Source: Burkholderiaceae bacterium | GTDB taxonomy: Bacteria; Pseudomonadota; Gammaproteobacteria; Burkholderiales; Burkholderiaceae_C | Direction: 5' to 3' | Length of the DNA: 59,652 nucleotides | Assembly (NCBI GenBank): GCA_019234815.1 | Contig: JAFALA010000028.1 | Coordinates: forward strand, 1-59,652 | Shown: in pieces, positions 56,973 to 59,652 of the stretch | How positions within the stretch are numbered: the stretch's first letter is position 1 | Layout of the letters: every line of letters begins with the position of its first letter | Made by a program: the position numbers and the translations under genes | The notes under the pieces: model-generated | Databases searched by the model: none | What the model was told of the DNA's origin: nothing | Seen by the model: only the letters and a program-made list of their open reading frames with translations

Positions 56973-57827
56973 TCACGTCTCAGGCTGGAACAGTGACTCT
57001 TCTCGCAACAAGCCGCGCGCTGTCTCGAAATCGGGCATGACGGAGCGAACCACGTCCCAGAAACGGGGGCTGTGATTCATCTCGCGCAGGTGGGCCAGCT
57101 CGTGGACGACGACGTAGTCAATGATGGCCGGCGCGTAGTGGACCAGTCGCCAGTTCAGGCGGATCGTGCCGTCGGCGCTGGCGCTGCCCCAGCGCGTCTG
57201 TGCGCTGGACAGCCGCAGCTGTTTCATCTGCACGCCCAGGCGCACGGCAAACTCGCGGCAGCGCGGTTCGAAATGCGCACGCGCCTGCCGTTGCAGCCAC
57301 GCCTGGACGACGTCGCGCAGCTGCGCCGGCTCTGCCAACGGCGACAGGCCGACGTGCAGCACGCCGGTGGCGGCATCGAGCACCGCGCCAGACCTCGACG
57401 CATCGAGCCGCATGCGCAGGTGGCCGCCGAGGTAGGGCAGTTCCGCGCCGTCGCGCCATTCGATGCGCGAGGCCTGCAGTCGTTCGGCGCGCTCGCGCTG
57501 CTCGACGAGCTTGCGCAGGATCCAGCCCGACTTCTCCTGCAGGGCCGACTCGATGTCCGCGAGCAGGACCCAGCGCGGCGCGCTCACCGCCAGGCCTTCG
57601 GGGCCGACAGCGAAACCGATGGTCCGCCGACGCGCGCGCCGGAGCGTATAGGCCACGCGATGACTGCCGTCGAGCAGGACGCTGCGCTCGCCGCGCGCCG
57701 CGGGATTCGGCGTCGGGTTCGGCGCCTGCGGCGGCGTCGACAGGGGTGGCGCTACGACGGGCTCGGGGCCGAACAGCGAAAGCTGGCGGCCATCGAACAG
57801 CGCGGCCAGCAGCTTTCGGGCGCCCAT
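56973..57827 (-). CDS. YgjP-like M48-superfamily metallopeptidase (DUF45)
   Basis: DUF45/YgjP family protein (284 aa). Its C-terminal domain has the zinc motif HELAH at residues 242-246 and the downstream HREMNHSPRFW-like block (actual text LREMNHSPRFWDVV) with the third ligand. RWGSASADGTIRLNWRLVHY is the family signature. The N-terminal 100 residues contain a Pro-rich linker and basic stretch (RRARRRTIGF) typical of this group. The family is found near glyS/plsC in Burkholderiales. It follows plsC by 5 bp. Function not established; probably a cytosolic protease-like protein. Confidence 0.88.
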   Translation of the reverse strand: MGARKLLAALFDGRQLSLFGPEPVVAPPLSTPPQAPNPTPNPAARGERSVLLDGSHRVAYTLRRARRRTIGFAVGPEGLAVSAPRWVLLADIESALQEKSGWILRKLVEQRERAERLQASRIEWRDGAELPYLGGHLRMRLDASRSGAVLDAATGVLHVGLSPLAEPAQLRDVVQAWLQRQARAHFEPRCREFAVRLGVQMKQLRLSSAQTRWGSASADGTIRLNWRLVHYAPAIIDYVVVHELAHLREMNHSPRFWDVVRSVMPDFETARGLLREESLFQPET

Positions 57828-57832
57828 CGTGA

Positions 57833-58591
57833 TCAGGCCTCTTGCGCGGCGTAGGCCGCGGGGTCGAGGCGGCGCATCTCGGCTTCGATCCAGGCCTCGA
57901 CCTCGCGCATCAGCTCGCCGGGCTCGCGGCCGACCGACGGGATCGGCTTGCCGATCGACAGCTCGATCACGCCCGGGCGCAGCAGAAAACTCTTGCGCGG
58001 CCAGCAGCTCGCCGTCGCGCAGGCGATCGGCACCACCGGCACACCGGTCTCGACGGCCAGGCGCGTGCCGCCGGTCTTGTAGTCGCCCTTCTTGCCGCGC
58101 GCGATGCGCGTGCCTTCCGGGAACATGATGACCCAGATGCCCTGGGCCGCCAGCCGCTTGCCCTGCGCCGCGACCTTGCTCCACGCCTCGCTGCGCTTGC
58201 TGCGGTCGATGTGGATCATGTCCATGCGCGACATTGCCCAACCGAAGAAGGGGATGTAGAGCAGCTCGCGCTTGAACACATAGGCCAGCGGGTGGCTCAT
58301 GAGTGTCGGGTAGGCGAAGGTTTCCCAGGTGCTCTGGTGCTTGGACAGCAGGATCACGGCCTCGCCGCTGTCGGCGCTCGGCAGGTGCTCCATGCCCTGC
58401 ACGCGGTGGCGCACGCCGCAGATGAAGCGCGCGCCCCAGATCGACAGGCGCAGCCAGAACACGCAGGTCCAGTAGACCGCCCGGCCGCGCACGAAGATGG
58501 ACAGCAGGATCGCGGCAATGGCGACGGGGACGACCGTGATGGCCATCCAGACGATGAACAGGACCGAACGCAGCGCGGCGAACAACATCAA
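57833..58591 (-). CDS. plsC: 1-acyl-sn-glycerol-3-phosphate acyltransferase
   Basis: PlsC (252 aa), which converts lysophosphatidate to phosphatidate at the inner membrane. N-terminal membrane segment (LFIVWMAITVVPVAIAAILLSI). Motif I reads HQSTWE, with Glu where the general acyltransferase consensus HX4D has Asp; this form is, as far as I recall, common in betaproteobacteria. Motif III FPEGTR is intact. The start overlaps the gmhB stop by 4 bp (ATGA), so the two genes are coupled. Confidence 0.92.
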   Translation of the reverse strand: MMLFAALRSVLFIVWMAITVVPVAIAAILLSIFVRGRAVYWTCVFWLRLSIWGARFICGVRHRVQGMEHLPSADSGEAVILLSKHQSTWETFAYPTLMSHPLAYVFKRELLYIPFFGWAMSRMDMIHIDRSKRSEAWSKVAAQGKRLAAQGIWVIMFPEGTRIARGKKGDYKTGGTRLAVETGVPVVPIACATASCWPRKSFLLRPGVIELSIGKPIPSVGREPGELMREVEAWIEAEMRRLDPAAYAAQEA

Positions 58592-59238
58592 TGCAAATCT
58601 CCGGCCTCGGTATCGGGCGTCAGGGCCTCGCCGCGCGCAGTGGCGCGGGCTCGGCGTTCATGTTGGATCAGGTGCTCGGCGAAGGCGGCGAGGTTCTCGT
58701 GCACCTGGCTGCCCGGCACCTGCGCGGCCAACGCCGCGAGCTGCGCGGCGTCGAGGCCGCCGAGGCGGTCGCTCTTGACCAGGTGCGGAATGCAGCCAGC
58801 GTTGCGCGCCGTCTCCAGGTCGCGCAGCGACGCGCCGACCATGTGCACCTGCGCCAGGTCCGCGCCGAAGCGCTCGCCGATCTGGCGGATCAGCCCCGGC
58901 AGCGGCTTGCGGCATTCACAGCCTTCTTCGGGCGTGTGCGGGCAGAAGAAGGCCGCGTCGAGTCGGCCGCCCTTCTCTGCCAGCATGTGGTTGAGCGCCG
59001 TGTGCACGGCGTTGAGCGCCGCCATGTCGATCAGGCCGCGGCCGATGCCGGCCTGGTTCGTCGCCATGACCGTGTGCCAGCCCGCGTGGTTGAGCCGCGC
59101 GATCGCCTCGAGCGCGCCGGGCAGCGGCTCGAGCTCCTCGGGCGACTTCACGTGGTCGTCGCGGTAGTGGTTGATCGTGCCATCGCGCCCGAGGATGACC
59201 AGCTTGGTGCTGTGGCCTGAATCGGTGCTCTTGGGCAT
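58588..59238 (-). CDS. gmhB: HAD-IIIA phosphatase, GmhB type
   Basis: D-glycero-D-manno-heptose 1,7-bisphosphate 7-phosphatase family protein (216 aa), which would act in LPS core heptose synthesis. The order of blocks fits GmhB: VILGRDGTINHYRDDHVKSP, ATNQAGIGRG, FCPHTPEEGCECRKPLPGL (zinc loop) and HMVGASLRDLETARNAG. However the HAD motif I, normally DxDG, reads GRDG, so the nucleophile Asp is replaced by Gly17 while Asp19 is kept. In motif IV, where HAD enzymes usually have GDxxxD, the text is GASLRD. Activity is therefore uncertain. It is followed by plsC with a 4-bp overlap. Confidence 0.85.
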   Translation of the reverse strand: MPKSTDSGHSTKLVILGRDGTINHYRDDHVKSPEELEPLPGALEAIARLNHAGWHTVMATNQAGIGRGLIDMAALNAVHTALNHMLAEKGGRLDAAFFCPHTPEEGCECRKPLPGLIRQIGERFGADLAQVHMVGASLRDLETARNAGCIPHLVKSDRLGGLDAAQLAALAAQVPGSQVHENLAAFAEHLIQHERRARATARGEALTPDTEAGDLH

Positions 59239-59263
59239 GGCGGCGTTCCTCGCGGGTTGTCGA

Positions 59264-59652
59264 TCAGGCGGCCAGGCGCGCCAGCTCGGCGACGCGGTTC
59301 ATGGCATCGAACAGGCTCTTGAGCAGGCCGAGCCGGTTGGCACGCAGGGCGGCGTCCTCGGCATTGACCATCACGTCGTCGAAGAAGGCATCGACCGGGG
59401 CTTTGAGCGCCGCCAGCTCGCGCAGCGAGGCGGCGTACTCGCCCTGGCCGAACAGCGCATCGGCGCGCGGCTGCGCGGCGTGCAGCGCCGCCGCGAGGCT
59501 CGCTTCGGCCGGCTCCTTGAGCAGCGCCGGATCGACGCGCGCCTCGACCGTGCCTTCGGCCTTCTTGAGGATGTTGCCGATGCGCTTGTTGGCCGCGGCC
59601 AGCGAGGCGGCTTCGGGCAGCGCCTGGAAGGCGCGCACGGCGTCGAGCCGCT
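59264..59652 (-). CDS. glyS: Glycyl-tRNA synthetase beta subunit, C-terminal part
   Basis: The C-terminal 129 codons of GlyS, open at the window edge. VRAFQALPEAASLAAANKRIGNIL, then the anticodon-binding DALR-like domain with ALFGQGEYAASLRELAALKAPVDAFFDDVMVNAED, ends in MNRVAELARLAA as in GlyS. It joins glycine to tRNA-Gly with the alpha subunit GlyQ, whose gene would lie outside the window. The order glyS-gmhB-plsC is a stable Burkholderiales arrangement and places the region in backbone DNA. Confidence 0.95.
   Translation of the reverse strand, partial: RLDAVRAFQALPEAASLAAANKRIGNILKKAEGTVEARVDPALLKEPAEASLAAALHAAQPRADALFGQGEYAASLRELAALKAPVDAFFDDVMVNAEDAALRANRLGLLKSLFDAMNRVAELARLAA

Overview
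This window is high-GC DNA from a Burkholderiales-type betaproteobacterium. Three things point there: the housekeeping block glyS-gmhB-plsC-ygjP at the right edge, a glucokinase fused to an RpiR/HexR regulator, and kdp and pirin/azoreductase gene orders common in that order. I cannot name the species from sequence alone. No rRNA, tRNA, CRISPR array or complete insertion sequence was seen.

Layout. (1) 1-8.9 kb, plus strand: a tightly coupled maltose/maltodextrin operon (malK-malE-malF-malG and a Tat-exported GH13 amylase), then an aldo/keto reductase and a CPA2-type cation/proton antiporter. (2) 8.9-16.2 kb, minus strand: two tandem flavin-dependent halogenase-family proteins, a large TonB-dependent receptor and a glucokinase. 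(3) 16.6-18.5 kb, plus strand: a second glucokinase fused to a HexR-like regulator. Palindromes of the form TGTAG-N5-CTACA lie in the shared promoter region and upstream of the receptor. Together, regions 1-3 read as one oligosaccharide uptake and catabolism locus: receptor across the outer membrane, ABC importer across the inner membrane, periplasmic amylase, and glucokinase with a built-in sugar-phosphate-sensing regulator. (4) 18.5-23.9 kb: a MATE exporter, a GGDEF-EAL protein, an orphan periplasmic binding protein and a Gfo/Idh/MocA oxidoreductase.

(5) 24-34.6 kb is an accessory, visibly more A/T-rich stretch. It begins inside a broken SPFH/band-7 gene and carries an orphan kdpA on the minus strand. 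A complete kdpFABC follows on the plus strand, with a small unannotated membrane ORF ahead of kdpF and no kdpDE. Two outer-membrane beta-barrel genes come next, and the stretch ends in two decayed gene remnants (an S66 peptidase C-terminus and a PPOX flavoprotein C-terminus).

(6) 34.7-46.2 kb: a DUF898/YjgN-like membrane protein paired with an M48 protease, a VOC/PhnB-like protein, a Cache chemoreceptor, an S9 prolyl-oligopeptidase-like enzyme, a tandem HD-GYP protein and a GGDEF protein. (7) 46.6-50.7 kb: a redox cluster of an FMN reductase, two pirins, an azoreductase and its LysR regulator with a clear operator. (8) 50.7-55.1 kb, minus strand: a three-gene operon encoding a large secreted protein of unknown family, a CsgG-like protein and a Tat-exported caspase-like protease. 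This is the best candidate here for an undescribed system. (9) 55.1-59.65 kb: a LiuR-like MerR regulator divergent from a metallo-beta-lactamase-fold hydrolase with a probable operator between them, then ygjP-like, plsC, gmhB and the truncated 3' end of glyS.

All family assignments come from reading motifs in translated sequence. No database search was run, and residue positions for domains are approximate unless single residues are named.
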